Source: AV40 sp035568175
GTDB lineage: Bacteria > Verrucomicrobiota > Verrucomicrobiia > Chthoniobacterales > UBA10450
NCBI GenBank assembly: GCA_035568175.1
Contig: DATMON010000008.1
Coordinates: 1-64,000 of the forward strand
Length of the DNA stretch: 64,000 nt
Direction: 5' to 3'
Made by a program: the position numbers and the translations under genes. Positions 44,645-53,467 of the stretch are shown piece by piece. Numbering within the stretch: the first letter of the stretch is position 1; the number at the start of each line of letters is the position of its first letter. The notes beneath the pieces are model-generated. The model had not been told where the DNA came from and made no database searches. It was given only the letters and a program-made list of their open reading frames with translations.

Positions 44645-44694
44645 CGCTAAATAGAGCAAGGCAACTGTCCTCTAAACTTTCGCGTCCTTAGCGG
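44625..44694. terminator. Inverted repeat between convergent recN and acetate permease
   Basis: CCGCTAAAAACGC (44625-44637) and GCGTCCTTAGCGG (44682-44694) form arms matching at 11 of 13 positions around a 44-base interval. The left arm lies in the last codons of recN. Location between two converging genes suits a bidirectional terminator, but the wide spacing and resemblance to dispersed repeats make a repeat origin equally likely. Confidence 0.35.
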
Positions 44695-44700
44695 ATGGAT

Positions 44701-45279
44701 TTATTTGCCTACCGGGCCGAGCGGCAGAATGACTTTGCCGTAGAGTTCGTTCAGCACCTGGGCGAGGCCGGTGTAGATGGCAGAGAAGCCACAAAAAATT
44801 CCCTCGTAGCCGGTGAAATGTTTGAAGCCGGGACTCGCGTTGGCGAAATCCCCGTAAGCAAGAAGGAAAAAGAGAATTGTTAGCGAACCGAATACAATTT
44901 GGCCGGCGATGTGCAGCCGCAAGGTGCCGATGAACATCACGAGCGTGAACAATCCCCACATAAAAAGATAAGCCGCCATCGCCTTATCGTTGGTCGCGAC
45001 GCCCCAGCCGAGTTTCGTGATCACAATCATCGCGACAAGTGAAAGCCAGAATAGTCCGTAGGAAATGAACGCGGTCGCAGCGAAGGTGTTGCCTTTTCGC
45101 CATTCCATAATTCCGGCAATGACTTGTGCGATGCCGCCGTAACAAATGCCCATCGCAAGAATCATCGCGTTGAGCTCGAAAAAGCCGGCGTTATGAAAAT
45201 TGAGCAAAACAGTCGTCATGCCGAAACCGAGAAGACCCAGCGGCGCGGGATTGCCAGTAATGTCGCGGGAATCGTTCAT
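44701..45279 (-). CDS. satP: Acetate uptake transporter (SatP/GPR1-FUN34-YaaH family)
   Basis: 192 residues from ATG at 45279 (MNDSRDITGNPAPLGLLG); the frame start at 45321 adds only unrelated residues. The NPAPLGL signature is at the N-terminus and six membrane helices follow (for example LNAMILAMGICYGGIAQVIAG and HIAGQIVFGSLTILFFLLA). The family moves acetate or succinate with protons. It fits with the glyoxylate shunt enzymes aceA and aceB encoded elsewhere in this window. It converges on recN and diverges from the SpmAB-like gene. Confidence 0.92.
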   Translation of the reverse strand: MNDSRDITGNPAPLGLLGFGMTTVLLNFHNAGFFELNAMILAMGICYGGIAQVIAGIMEWRKGNTFAATAFISYGLFWLSLVAMIVITKLGWGVATNDKAMAAYLFMWGLFTLVMFIGTLRLHIAGQIVFGSLTILFFLLAYGDFANASPGFKHFTGYEGIFCGFSAIYTGLAQVLNELYGKVILPLGPVGK

Positions 45280-45363
45280 GGCATCAGTCTGTCGAAGATA
45301 AGATCGGCAACGCAACAACAAATCCGGCTGGCAGTGGTGAGCCGCGGCCGCTAAAACATTCGC

Positions 45364-46767
45364 GTGCTGAATTACATCTGGCTCGTTCTGGTGTTGCTCG
45401 CGGTCGCGATTGGCGGCTGGAACGATCGGCTTAAGGATGTGACCGGCGGCGCGCTCGATGGCGCGAAGACGGCGGTCACGATCGCGCTGGGGTTAATCGG
45501 GATCATGGCTCTGTGGCTGGGCGTGATGCGTTTGGCTGAGCGCGCGGGGCTGGTGCAACGGATCGCCTACGGACTGCGGCCGTTGATGCAGCGATTGTTC
45601 CCCGAAGTTCCGCCGGACCATCCGGCAATGGGTTCGATGTTGATGAACATGGCGGCGAACATGCTCGGGCTCGGTAACGCCGCGACTCCGCTCGGACTGC
45701 GCGCGATGCGCGATTTGGAATCGTTGAACCCGCGACCGGGCGTTGCTTCGAACGCGATGTGCACGTTTCTGGCGATCAACACCAGCTCAGTGCAATTGAT
45801 TCCGGCGACCGCAATTGCGATCTTGGCCGCGGCCGGATCGGCAAGACCGACGGTGATTGTCGGCACAGCATTTTTCGCGACTCTATGCGCGGCGAGCGTT
45901 GCAGTGCTTTCAGCGAAATTCCTCGAGCGATTGTCATTCTTCCGGCCGGTGGCGACCGAAGGTTCGAAGAAGAAGGGCGAACGGACGGTCCGAGCCGGAC
46001 AAGAATTGCAGCGCGGTGTGCCTGTCACCGCAGAGGAAAACACAATCAAACGCGATACAGACAAGTTTGCATTCGACGATGAATCGCTCGGCCAACCGCC
46101 GCTCTCTCGCCCGGCGCCGTGGGGAATGATTGCCCTGGTGTTACTTATCGTTTTTTTTGCAATGCTTTTTTTGCGAATGGTGATGCCAGAGGTTTTTCGA
46201 CTGCCAATTCCGGCGGACCCAGCTCTCCAAAATCCGTTTGCGCGAATGGTCAACGCTCTGTCGATCCTAGCGATTCCATTTTTGCTCAGTTTTTTTCCGG
46301 TCTACGCGGCCGCGCGCGGGATCAAGGTTTACGACGAGTTTGTGGAAGGCGCGAAAGAAGCGTTCAACGTGATTCTGCGAATCATCCCGTTTCTGGTGAC
46401 GATGCTGGTCGCGATTGGAATGTTCAAAGGCGCGGGCGGAATCGATCTGTTGACGAAGTTGCTCAGTCCGATCCTGACTCCGCTGCATTTTCCGACCGAT
46501 CTTGTGCCGTTGGCGTTGATGCGGCCATTGAGTGGAAGCGCCACGCTCGCGCTGTTGACCGACGTCGTGCATCGCCTCGGGCCGGACAATATTATTAGCC
46601 TGATGGCGGCGACCATTTATGGAAGTACCGAGACCACGTTTTATGTGGCAGCAGTCTATTTCGGATCGGTCGGGATCAAGCAGACGCGCCATGCAATTCC
46701 GGCGGGATTGTTGGCCGATCTGACGGGCGTTATTGCGTCGGTAATAATTTGTCGCGCCGTGCTGTAA
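45364..46767 (+). CDS. SpmA/SpmB-like nucleoside recognition domain fusion protein
   Basis: 467 residues from a GTG start. Two Gate/nucleoside-recognition modules are joined. The first resembles SpmA (MLNYIWLVLVLLAVAIGGW, LMNMAANMLGLGNAATPLGL, CTFLAINTSSVQLIPATAIA). A charged loop (about 200-250) leads to the second, which resembles SpmB (LRIIPFLVTMLVAIGMFKGAG, then LMRPLSGSATLALLTDV and STETTFYVAAVYFGSVGI). In Bacillus these are separate spore-maturation proteins, but fused forms are widespread in non-sporulating bacteria, where the role is unknown; transport of a small molecule across the inner membrane is likely. Confidence 0.85.
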   Translation: MLNYIWLVLVLLAVAIGGWNDRLKDVTGGALDGAKTAVTIALGLIGIMALWLGVMRLAERAGLVQRIAYGLRPLMQRLFPEVPPDHPAMGSMLMNMAANMLGLGNAATPLGLRAMRDLESLNPRPGVASNAMCTFLAINTSSVQLIPATAIAILAAAGSARPTVIVGTAFFATLCAASVAVLSAKFLERLSFFRPVATEGSKKKGERTVRAGQELQRGVPVTAEENTIKRDTDKFAFDDESLGQPPLSRPAPWGMIALVLLIVFFAMLFLRMVMPEVFRLPIPADPALQNPFARMVNALSILAIPFLLSFFPVYAAARGIKVYDEFVEGAKEAFNVILRIIPFLVTMLVAIGMFKGAGGIDLLTKLLSPILTPLHFPTDLVPLALMRPLSGSATLALLTDVVHRLGPDNIISLMAATIYGSTETTFYVAAVYFGSVGIKQTRHAIPAGLLADLTGVIASVIICRAVL

Positions 46768-46878
46768 AGCCCGTCCGGAGAGTGGCTTTTGCCGCTTGCT
46801 TAGATCGACATTTATATGGTCGAAATCATTTTTCCCTACCATTGAGCGCGCGAATTCTCTATCGTCCAATTTTTCCAG
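46768..46878. other. Intergenic gap with one degenerate AAGATCGACA copy
   Basis: This 111-base gap holds TAGATCGACATTTA at 46801-46814, one mismatch from the dispersed motif. No terminator or clear promoter is seen. Confidence 0.4.
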
Positions 46879-48060
46879 ATGCTCCAGCGTGACTACTTAG
46901 TTATCGGAAGCGGCATTGGCGGCGCGAGCGCATGCGAAGGCGTTCGCAAGCACGACAAGCGCGGCACGATCACGATTGTCGGCGCGGAGATTATGCCGCC
47001 GTACAATCGCTGGCTGCTATCGAAGGATTTTTTGCGCGAGAAAAACCCACCGCTCAAGAAACTCGAGCATTTCAACCAACGCTGGTTCGATTCGCACAAA
47101 ATCGAGACGCGTTTCGCGACGATCGTCAAACAATTCAACATCGAGCGGCGCTTGGCGGTTCTAGGAAACGGCGAAAGCATTGAATTCAACAAGGCGTGTC
47201 TGGCGATGGGCAGCCGGCCCGTGCGACCGCCAGTTGCGGGCGTAAACCTCGGGAACGTGATTTATCTGCGGACAGTGCGTGATGCGTTCGCGTTGCGCGA
47301 AATGGCAAACATCGAAAAGACGGTAATGGTCGTTGGGGGGGGGCTGCTGGCGTGCGAGGCCGCGGCAAGTCTGCGGATGATGAAATTGAAGGTGACCATG
47401 ATGCATCGCAACGCGTACCTCTTAAATCGCTACATTGATTCGCAGACCGGGCCGTGGCTAACCGATTATTACGCGAAACACGGTATCACGATGCTGATCG
47501 GCGAAAGCTTGAACGGTTTCGAAGGGAAGACCGTCCTGCGAAATATCCAGACGAAAAGCGGCAACCGCGTTCCGGCGGGACTGGCCGTCGTCGCTTGTGG
47601 CGCGGAACCGAACCTCGATCTCGTGCGCAACACGCCTCTTTCAGGGCCACACGGCTCCCCGGTCACGGAATATCTCGAGACCGAAGAGAAAGGAATTTTT
47701 GCCGTCGGAGATCTGGCATTTTACCCGGATCGTATCATGGGAGGAGTCCGCCGCCAGACCCATTGGGAGAATGCGCGCGGGCAAGGTCTCATCGCCGGCG
47801 CCAACATGACCGGAAAAAAACGAATTCGTTACGAGCAGGTCCCGTATTTCTGGACTGAAATGTTCGATCTGCGGCTGCACTTCGTCGGAGATTTCAGCAT
47901 GCAGCCGACTCGCGTCGATGTCCGCGGCAGCTACGCGAAGAAGAAGTTCGTGGCTCGTTATTATCAAGGCGACAAAATGCGCGCGATCCTGCTTTGCAAT
48001 CAAACCGAGCGCGAAGTCGAATCGGCCAAAAAAGAATTGCGGCACGCGTTGGGGAAATAG
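46879..48060 (+). CDS. FAD/NAD(P)-dependent oxidoreductase
   Basis: 393 residues of the pyridine nucleotide-disulphide reductase fold. FAD-binding GSGIGGASACEGV is at the start, followed by PPYNRWLLSKDFL, typical of ferredoxin/rubredoxin reductase-like enzymes. The NAD(P) loop is VVGGGLLACEAAASLRMM, and GIFAVGDLAFYPD binds the FAD ribityl region. No redox-active CXXC is present, so the partner is probably a ferredoxin, rubredoxin or other electron carrier. The C-terminal domain (about 300-393) with YEQVPYFWTEMFDLRLHFVG matches the dimerisation part of that family. The partner and substrate are unknown. Confidence 0.87.
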   Translation: MLQRDYLVIGSGIGGASACEGVRKHDKRGTITIVGAEIMPPYNRWLLSKDFLREKNPPLKKLEHFNQRWFDSHKIETRFATIVKQFNIERRLAVLGNGESIEFNKACLAMGSRPVRPPVAGVNLGNVIYLRTVRDAFALREMANIEKTVMVVGGGLLACEAAASLRMMKLKVTMMHRNAYLLNRYIDSQTGPWLTDYYAKHGITMLIGESLNGFEGKTVLRNIQTKSGNRVPAGLAVVACGAEPNLDLVRNTPLSGPHGSPVTEYLETEEKGIFAVGDLAFYPDRIMGGVRRQTHWENARGQGLIAGANMTGKKRIRYEQVPYFWTEMFDLRLHFVGDFSMQPTRVDVRGSYAKKKFVARYYQGDKMRAILLCNQTEREVESAKKELRHALGK

Positions 48061-48196
48061 CACGCGTTCGTCGCAAGATCGACCACTGTTGCGGGTAAAG
48101 TAAAATCGCCCGCGAGAGTTGCTGGAAAGAAATAATTGCGATTGACGGGCAACGCCCGATGGGGCATGAACCGTGCTGGTAAACTTGCTTTGATTC

Positions 48197-48280
48197 ATGC
48201 TGACGTTTGCTGCTTTTGGCGCCGCCGTTTTTGCGGTGTTAATTTGCGTTTGGTGGGCGTGTTTGAACGAAAATGATTAG
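48197..48280 (+). CDS. Possible 27-residue single-helix membrane protein
   Basis: An ATG at 48197 opens a 27-codon frame ending in TAG at 48278-48280. Its peptide has a hydrophobic helix (FAAFGAAVFAVLICVWWACL) with a charged end (NEND), like small membrane-protein partners. No convincing Shine-Dalgarno is present. It lies alone in a 234-base gap (48061-48294) that otherwise holds a degenerate motif copy (AAGATCGACC at 48075). It could be chance. Confidence 0.25.
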   Translation: MLTFAAFGAAVFAVLICVWWACLNEND

Positions 48281-48294
48281 AAGATCCGAGGCTT

Positions 48295-49098
48295 ATGCTC
48301 GACCAAGAAGACTTGAAGTGGATTGCAGCGACTTCCACTGAGCTGAACTCGGTTTTGCAACAGGTTTCGCGTTATGCGGACCTCGCCCGCAGACATCGCG
48401 GCGAAAATAATTATATCGATCTGCTCGGAGAGCGCGTCGAGCTCGCTTCCAAGACTGCGCAATCTCTTTTTGATCGTGTGACCTCAAAGATTCTCGCCGG
48501 CGCCGTTCGGAAAACGGCCGCAGCGCGCAAAAGCGAAGCCGGGTTTACGATTATGCCGCCACCTGACGCGACCGATGACGAGCCGCCGCGTTCTATCCGA
48601 ACTTCGCGGAAAGGCGAACAAAAACGCGGATCGAGTGCTGAGGCTAAGGAATTAACAGCATCCGGTGACAACGGCGTTCCACCAGGTGTCAGGGTCAAAA
48701 ATCCGAACGGCAGCCGCGAATACCTGCTCTTGATTGAAGACGAACCGGACGTGGCCGACCTGGCGTCGGAAATGTTAGCCGAAGAGGGCTATCGGGTTGT
48801 AATCGCACATGATGGCTTTGAGGCGCTCAAAATCTACGAAAAGATGGGCAAGCAGATCGGCCTCGTCATTCTCGATTACTTTCTACCGGTGATTGATGGG
48901 GACGCCGTGTTTGAAGAGCTGCGCTCGATCAATCCGAAGGTAAATGTTGTCTTGAGCAGCGGTTTCGCCGAACAGACCAAAATCGCTTCAATGCTGGCTC
49001 AGGGTCTTCGCGGTTTTATTCCGAAACCGTACAGCCGCGAGAAGTTGTTGGAACAAGTCCGTTCCACTCTGGACGCAGCTCGGCAGCCGACCCGCTAA
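48295..49098 (+). CDS. Response regulator with N-terminal helical domain
   Basis: 267 residues. The first 70 residues are helical (STELNSVLQQVSRYADLARR, then YIDLLGERVELASKTAQSLF) and resemble the dimerisation helices that surround a histidine phospho-acceptor in sensor kinases, but no ATPase domain follows. A disordered Ala/Ser/Gly linker leads to a receiver domain (about 145-260) with pocket EDEPD, phospho-acceptor Asp near 194 (LVILDYFLP), VLSSGF and the Lys of FIPKPYS. Output must be through protein contact. It lies 81 bases before pilT and could tune pilus retraction, though it may be independently transcribed. Confidence 0.8.
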   Translation: MLDQEDLKWIAATSTELNSVLQQVSRYADLARRHRGENNYIDLLGERVELASKTAQSLFDRVTSKILAGAVRKTAAARKSEAGFTIMPPPDATDDEPPRSIRTSRKGEQKRGSSAEAKELTASGDNGVPPGVRVKNPNGSREYLLLIEDEPDVADLASEMLAEEGYRVVIAHDGFEALKIYEKMGKQIGLVILDYFLPVIDGDAVFEELRSINPKVNVVLSSGFAEQTKIASMLAQGLRGFIPKPYSREKLLEQVRSTLDAARQPTR

Positions 49099-49179
49099 GT
49101 CAATCCGGCTCAGCCGCGAGCGGTGACCAGCAATCACCCGTTCATGGCATCAATTTAGCTTCTCCAAGGCGCGACGCCC

Positions 49180-50262
49180 ATGGCTCGCATTGACGCCTTT
49201 TTCAAATTGATGTCGGAGCAAAAGGCCTCCGACCTTCATCTTTCAACCAACAACTCGCCGATGTTGCGCATCAATGGCGATTTGGTGCGCGTCGATTTTC
49301 CGCCACTGAAAAACGACGACCTGAAAGCGATGGTCTACGAGATCGCACCGGAAGGGAAGATCAAGCAATTCGAGGAAACGCTCGACGTCGATTTTGGCTA
49401 TGAAGTCCCGGACGTCATGCGTTACCGCGTCAATTTCTTTCAGCAGAAATACGGCATCTCGGCCGCCTTCCGCTCGATTCCTTCAAAAGTGCTCACGGTT
49501 GATGAACTGGGTTTGCCCCCCGTGCTGAAAAAATTTCCGATGTTGAAGAAAGGCCTCGTTCTGGTGACCGGCCCAACCGGCTCCGGTAAATCGACAACGC
49601 TCGCCGCGATGGTCGATCACTCCAATCTCCATCGCCACGACCATATCCTCACCGTGGAAGACCCGATCGAATTCGTGCACCGGAGCCAAAACTGTCTCGT
49701 TCAGCACCGCGAGGTGGGCGTGCACACGCGTTCCTTCGCTAATGCGCTGCGCGGCGCATTGCGCGAAGACCCTGACATCATTCTCGTCGGCGAAATGCGA
49801 GACTTGGAAACGATCGAGCTCGCGCTGACCGCGGCCGCGACCGGTCACCTTGTTTTCGGAACTTTGCACACCTCGAATGCCTCGAAAGCGGTCGACCGTG
49901 TCATCGACGTCTTTCCGACCACCCAGCAAAATCAAATTCGCACTACACTCGCTGAATCGCTCAAGGGCGTGATCGCCCAAAATCTGTTTAAGCGAATCGA
50001 TAAACCGGGCCGGGTCGCGGCTCTTGAGATCTTAGTGGTCGATACCGCCATCGCCAACCTAGTGCGCGAGGGAAAAACGCACCAAATCCCGGGCATGATT
50101 CAGGTCGGCAAGAAAAAAGGGAACCAGCCGTTGGACGACGCGATCATGGATCACCTGCGCCACGCGCGCATTTCGCCGGAAGAAGCTTACGACAAATGCA
50201 TCGACAAGAAAAGATTCCGCCAGTTTCTGGCCGAACCGCCGGCTGACGCCACGGACGAATAA
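49180..50262 (+). CDS. pilT: Type IV pilus retraction ATPase PilT
   Basis: 360 residues, usual length. N-terminal PAS-like domain (KLMSEQKASDLHLSTNNSP), Walker A GPTGSGKSTTLAAM, Asp box VEDPIEFVH, Walker B IILVGEMRDLETIELAL and His box GHLVFGTLHTSNA, with AIRNLIREGK-like AIANLVREGKTHQ. A hexamer powers pilus retraction for twitching and DNA uptake. It precedes a PilU-like paralogue by eight bases. The rest of the pilus machinery is not in the window. Confidence 0.95.
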   Translation: MARIDAFFKLMSEQKASDLHLSTNNSPMLRINGDLVRVDFPPLKNDDLKAMVYEIAPEGKIKQFEETLDVDFGYEVPDVMRYRVNFFQQKYGISAAFRSIPSKVLTVDELGLPPVLKKFPMLKKGLVLVTGPTGSGKSTTLAAMVDHSNLHRHDHILTVEDPIEFVHRSQNCLVQHREVGVHTRSFANALRGALREDPDIILVGEMRDLETIELALTAAATGHLVFGTLHTSNASKAVDRVIDVFPTTQQNQIRTTLAESLKGVIAQNLFKRIDKPGRVAALEILVVDTAIANLVREGKTHQIPGMIQVGKKKGNQPLDDAIMDHLRHARISPEEAYDKCIDKKRFRQFLAEPPADATDE

Positions 50263-50270
50263 ATTGATCC

Positions 50271-51437
50271 ATGAGAGTTCCGGACTTGGACAGAATTTTA
50301 TCGGCGATGCTGAAAACCTACACCGGCATTTCCGATTTGAACTTTTCCGTCGGCCATCCGCTCCAGGTCGAAGATTTCGGCGAGCTCAAGCCGGTATATG
50401 TCGATCCACCGATCGAGGCGTTGACTCCGCACCAGACCGAGCAGATAGCGCTCACCCTTATGCAAGGTAATCGCCGGCTTATTTACGATTATCTCACCGG
50501 CGGCTCGTGCGATTGCAGTTACTCCCTCGGCGACGAGGCCCGATTTCGCGTAAACATTTTCCGGCAGCAGGGCCACTTTTCGGTGGTACTTCGCAAACTG
50601 CAAAGCGAAGTGCCTACGATCCAGTCATTGGGGCTGCCGGAAATTTTTTACGAGATCGCCAAGGAAAAAACCGGCCTCGTCCTGGTCACAGGCGCGACCG
50701 GCAGCGGCAAAACCACCACGCTGGCCGCCATTCTCAACGAGATCAACGAAACGCAGCCGGTCCACGTCGTCACCTTAGAAGACCCGATCGAGTACGTTCA
50801 CCCCAAGAGCAAAGCCACATTCAATCAGCGCGAACTCGGACACGACTTTAATAATTATCCCACCGGATTACGCGCCGCTTTGCGTCAGGCGCCGAAAGTC
50901 ATTCTGGTTGGCGAAATGCGCGACCGCGCCACGGTCGAAATCGCAATGATGGCGGCCGAAACCGGCCATCTGGTTTTGAGCACGCTTCACACGGTTGATG
51001 CTGGCCAATCGATCAATCGTATCCTCGGTCTCTTCTCATTGGGCGAAGAACAACAGCTGCGAATTCGCCTGGCGGACACGCTTCGCTACATCGTCAGCCA
51101 ACGCCTTGCGCCAAGAGTAAGTGGCGGCCGCCAACTTCTCACTGAAATCATGGGTCACAACTTGCGCACGCAAGAAGCCGTGGCGATCGGCGAAGGCGAG
51201 CACCGCAGCTTCTACGAAATCATTGAAGCCAGCTCGCCGTTCGGCTGGATGACATTCGATCAATCGATCCTTCGCGCCTACGAGCAGGACTTGATCACCG
51301 AAGAAACGGCCAGACTGTTCGCTTCACGCAAAGGCCGGATCACTCGCGGTATCGATTTGATTCAAAAGGCGCGCGGCGTCGACGCTGACCTCGATTCGGG
51401 GTTGCGCCTCGATCTTCCAGAGAACGCATTCCGCTAA
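50271..51437 (+). CDS. PilU-like twitching motility ATPase
   Basis: 388 residues, paralogue of PilT: GATGSGKTTTLAAILNEI (Walker A), VTLEDPIEYVHPKSK, ILVGEMRDRATVEIAMMAA (Walker B) and GHLVLSTLHTVDAGQSINR (His box). PilU-type proteins act with PilT as an accessory retraction motor. The start is at 50271, and an overlapping plus frame beginning at 50264 is a shadow. The C-terminus ends in LDSGLRLDLPENAFR. It lies between pilT and a small coupled gene (four bases). Confidence 0.9.
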   Translation: MRVPDLDRILSAMLKTYTGISDLNFSVGHPLQVEDFGELKPVYVDPPIEALTPHQTEQIALTLMQGNRRLIYDYLTGGSCDCSYSLGDEARFRVNIFRQQGHFSVVLRKLQSEVPTIQSLGLPEIFYEIAKEKTGLVLVTGATGSGKTTTLAAILNEINETQPVHVVTLEDPIEYVHPKSKATFNQRELGHDFNNYPTGLRAALRQAPKVILVGEMRDRATVEIAMMAAETGHLVLSTLHTVDAGQSINRILGLFSLGEEQQLRIRLADTLRYIVSQRLAPRVSGGRQLLTEIMGHNLRTQEAVAIGEGEHRSFYEIIEASSPFGWMTFDQSILRAYEQDLITEETARLFASRKGRITRGIDLIQKARGVDADLDSGLRLDLPENAFR

Positions 51438-51441
51438 GATT

Positions 51442-51909
51442 ATGGATCAGGACCACGAAACGACATTTTTCGACCTGGGCGACAACACCGCGCTCGTCTG
51501 CGTCGATCATCAACAATACCAAAAAGTCGTCGTGCCTCAGTTGATCGACATGACCTACAAAGTGCACCTCGGCCTCTACGAAGAAGACGTGGTGCTCAAG
51601 CTCAAGACCTACAACTACGACCTAGTAATTGTTTACGAGAATTTCAAAGGCTCAACTCTGCAAACAAACCCGATCCTGGCGGAGTTAATCACACGCCCTG
51701 ATACGCAACGCCGGCAGCATTTCGTTGTCCTGCTCAGTCACCGTTTCGCCACCAACGACGCGATGAGCGCGTTCGTGCACAGCGTCGATCAAGTCATCAA
51801 CATTACCGATCTGGCGAATTTGAAACCGGTCCTCCGCCGCAGCGTCACGCAGCACCGCGAGCTCTACAACTCTTTCAACGAAATGCTCAAGAGCGTCCAG
51901 TCGCTCTGA
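51442..51909 (+). CDS. Receiver-like protein lacking the phospho-acceptor
   Basis: 155 residues. The pattern VCVDHQQYQKVVVPQLIDMTYK, then LKLKTYNYDLVIVYENFKG, QRRQHFVVLLSHRF and VDQVINITDLANLKPVLRR follows the alternating strands and helices of a CheY receiver. At the position of the phospho-acceptor Asp (DLVIVYENF) a Tyr appears, and the acidic pocket near the N-terminus is missing. It is thus a degenerate receiver or unrelated alpha/beta protein that cannot be phosphorylated in the normal way. It begins five bases after the PilU-like gene, so it may bind a pilus motor constitutively. No named family was recognised. Confidence 0.75.
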   Translation: MDQDHETTFFDLGDNTALVCVDHQQYQKVVVPQLIDMTYKVHLGLYEEDVVLKLKTYNYDLVIVYENFKGSTLQTNPILAELITRPDTQRRQHFVVLLSHRFATNDAMSAFVHSVDQVINITDLANLKPVLRRSVTQHRELYNSFNEMLKSVQSL

Positions 51910-51928
51910 TTTTCGTTTCGATTTGCTC

Positions 51929-53332
51929 CTAACCCGCGTCACGGGCGTACCAATCGACTTTGCGCGTTACGTACATTACGACCGCGAGCACGATGAAGAG
52001 CGCGATGGCGCCCATCAGAAGGGCGTAATCCTGTTGTCGCAAAGTAATGTAGAGAAACGTATAAACGCCACCCAGACCTGCGCCGATCATTAACGTCCGC
52101 ACGCCGCCGCCGAGGAAAAATCGGCAGTACCAAGTGATCAGGAGCGTGGAGGCGACCGCCGCGATCAGATACGCATAGCTGAATCCGATGAATTCGGAAA
52201 TCGAGAGCAGCAGCAGATAAAAGATACAAAGCGCAGCGCCCACCATCAGATATTGGAACGGATGAATCTTCTGCCGCGCGGTGACTTCGAAAAGGAAAAA
52301 GGCTGTAAACACGAGCACCAGGAAGAGCACGCCATACTTGATTGAGCGCTCGACGTAGCGATAGGCGTCGAGAATCGACAAGAACTGCGCGCCGAATAGC
52401 GATTCCGAAACCGCGCTGGTAGTAAATCGTTCGTTTCCATTCCGGCTCGTCCACACCTGCGGATAATTGCGACCGTAATAGGAAACCTTCCATTTCGCGT
52501 CAAAGCCATCTGCACGCACCGCACGTTCGGCCGGTAAAAATGCTCCGCGAAATGCCGGGTCCGGCCAATTCGATTTCAGGACCGCTTCGTTTTGCACGCC
52601 GAAGGGCGCGAAGTAAATTCCTTCGCTGCCGTTGAAATCGATCGGAATCGAAAATTCCACCGGCGTGTTGATTGGTTTGCCGTCGCCGAGCATCGCGGTC
52701 GCGCCGGTTGTGTAACCGGGTACCTGCGAACCGGGGAGTAATGGCTTCTTCGCCCCGCCCCAATCGAGCACCAGTCCTTGCCGCGTTCCGCGCAAATCAT
52801 TGATCGCAATCGTGACGAACGCGTCTTTCCATTGCACGTCCTTGACGTCGATTTTCAGCGCGCCGAAATCCGGCGGGGCGAATTTACCGGACAACTTCAC
52901 GTCGGCCCTGAAAACCGCGGCGTCATAAATACCGCGATGAAGCATCTGCGTTTGCGCGTCGCCAGAGACGTTCAACAGCTCGGGCAGGAAATAAGCGACA
53001 GCGACCGCGGTTTCTTCGACTTCGCGTTTCTCCAGTTTGCCATCCGGTCCGGCTACTTCCTTGACCGTTTTGAATTTGTATTGATACGGAATTCCCAACA
53101 CCGGCCCGATGACGCACTGCTGCTTGCCCCATGACGAAGTGATATCCGCGACGGCTTCATTCCGCCGGCTCAAGCGGTCAGACAACACGCCGGTGATCAT
53201 GCCGAGCGGGATCAGGAGCAAAAGAATCAAAACGCCTACGCCGATCAGTTTGATGATCGTTCGATAACGCTTTCCAAAGGAAGGCTGCGACTTCGGCAGC
53301 GGCGGCGGGGCTGTGGTTGAGGCGTCAGTCAT
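51929..53332 (-). CDS. creD: Cell envelope integrity protein CreD-like
   Basis: 467 residues. One membrane helix near the start (TIIKLIGVGVLILLLLIPLGM) is followed by a long periplasmic domain (about 50-320) containing GPVLGIPYQYK and DLRGTRQGLVLDWGG, both characteristic of CreD. A C-terminal bundle of about five helices follows (GVLFLVLVFTAFFLFEV, ALCIFYLLLLSISEFIGFSY and others). CreD proteins act in envelope stress resistance; the CreBC two-component system is not next to it. It converges on the receiver-like gene by 20 bases. Confidence 0.9.
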   Translation of the reverse strand: MTDASTTAPPPLPKSQPSFGKRYRTIIKLIGVGVLILLLLIPLGMITGVLSDRLSRRNEAVADITSSWGKQQCVIGPVLGIPYQYKFKTVKEVAGPDGKLEKREVEETAVAVAYFLPELLNVSGDAQTQMLHRGIYDAAVFRADVKLSGKFAPPDFGALKIDVKDVQWKDAFVTIAINDLRGTRQGLVLDWGGAKKPLLPGSQVPGYTTGATAMLGDGKPINTPVEFSIPIDFNGSEGIYFAPFGVQNEAVLKSNWPDPAFRGAFLPAERAVRADGFDAKWKVSYYGRNYPQVWTSRNGNERFTTSAVSESLFGAQFLSILDAYRYVERSIKYGVLFLVLVFTAFFLFEVTARQKIHPFQYLMVGAALCIFYLLLLSISEFIGFSYAYLIAAVASTLLITWYCRFFLGGGVRTLMIGAGLGGVYTFLYITLRQQDYALLMGAIALFIVLAVVMYVTRKVDWYARDAG

Positions 53333-53467
53333 AAGTCGAAGCGTTTAACGTGAATACGGAGTCGAAGCTAAAATCTTTCAGCTGACGAGACATATTTTCG
53401 ATTGGCCGAGATCGTTGAATCCAAACCAGATCCCGGCTGCATCTCAATGAAAAAAGCCGAGGTTTTT
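53333..53467. other. Divergent intergenic region, creD and permease
   Basis: This 135-base spacer must hold promoters for the two divergent genes, but no clear -35/-10 pair could be picked out. It contains an alternative TTG start for the permease at 53402. Confidence 0.3.
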
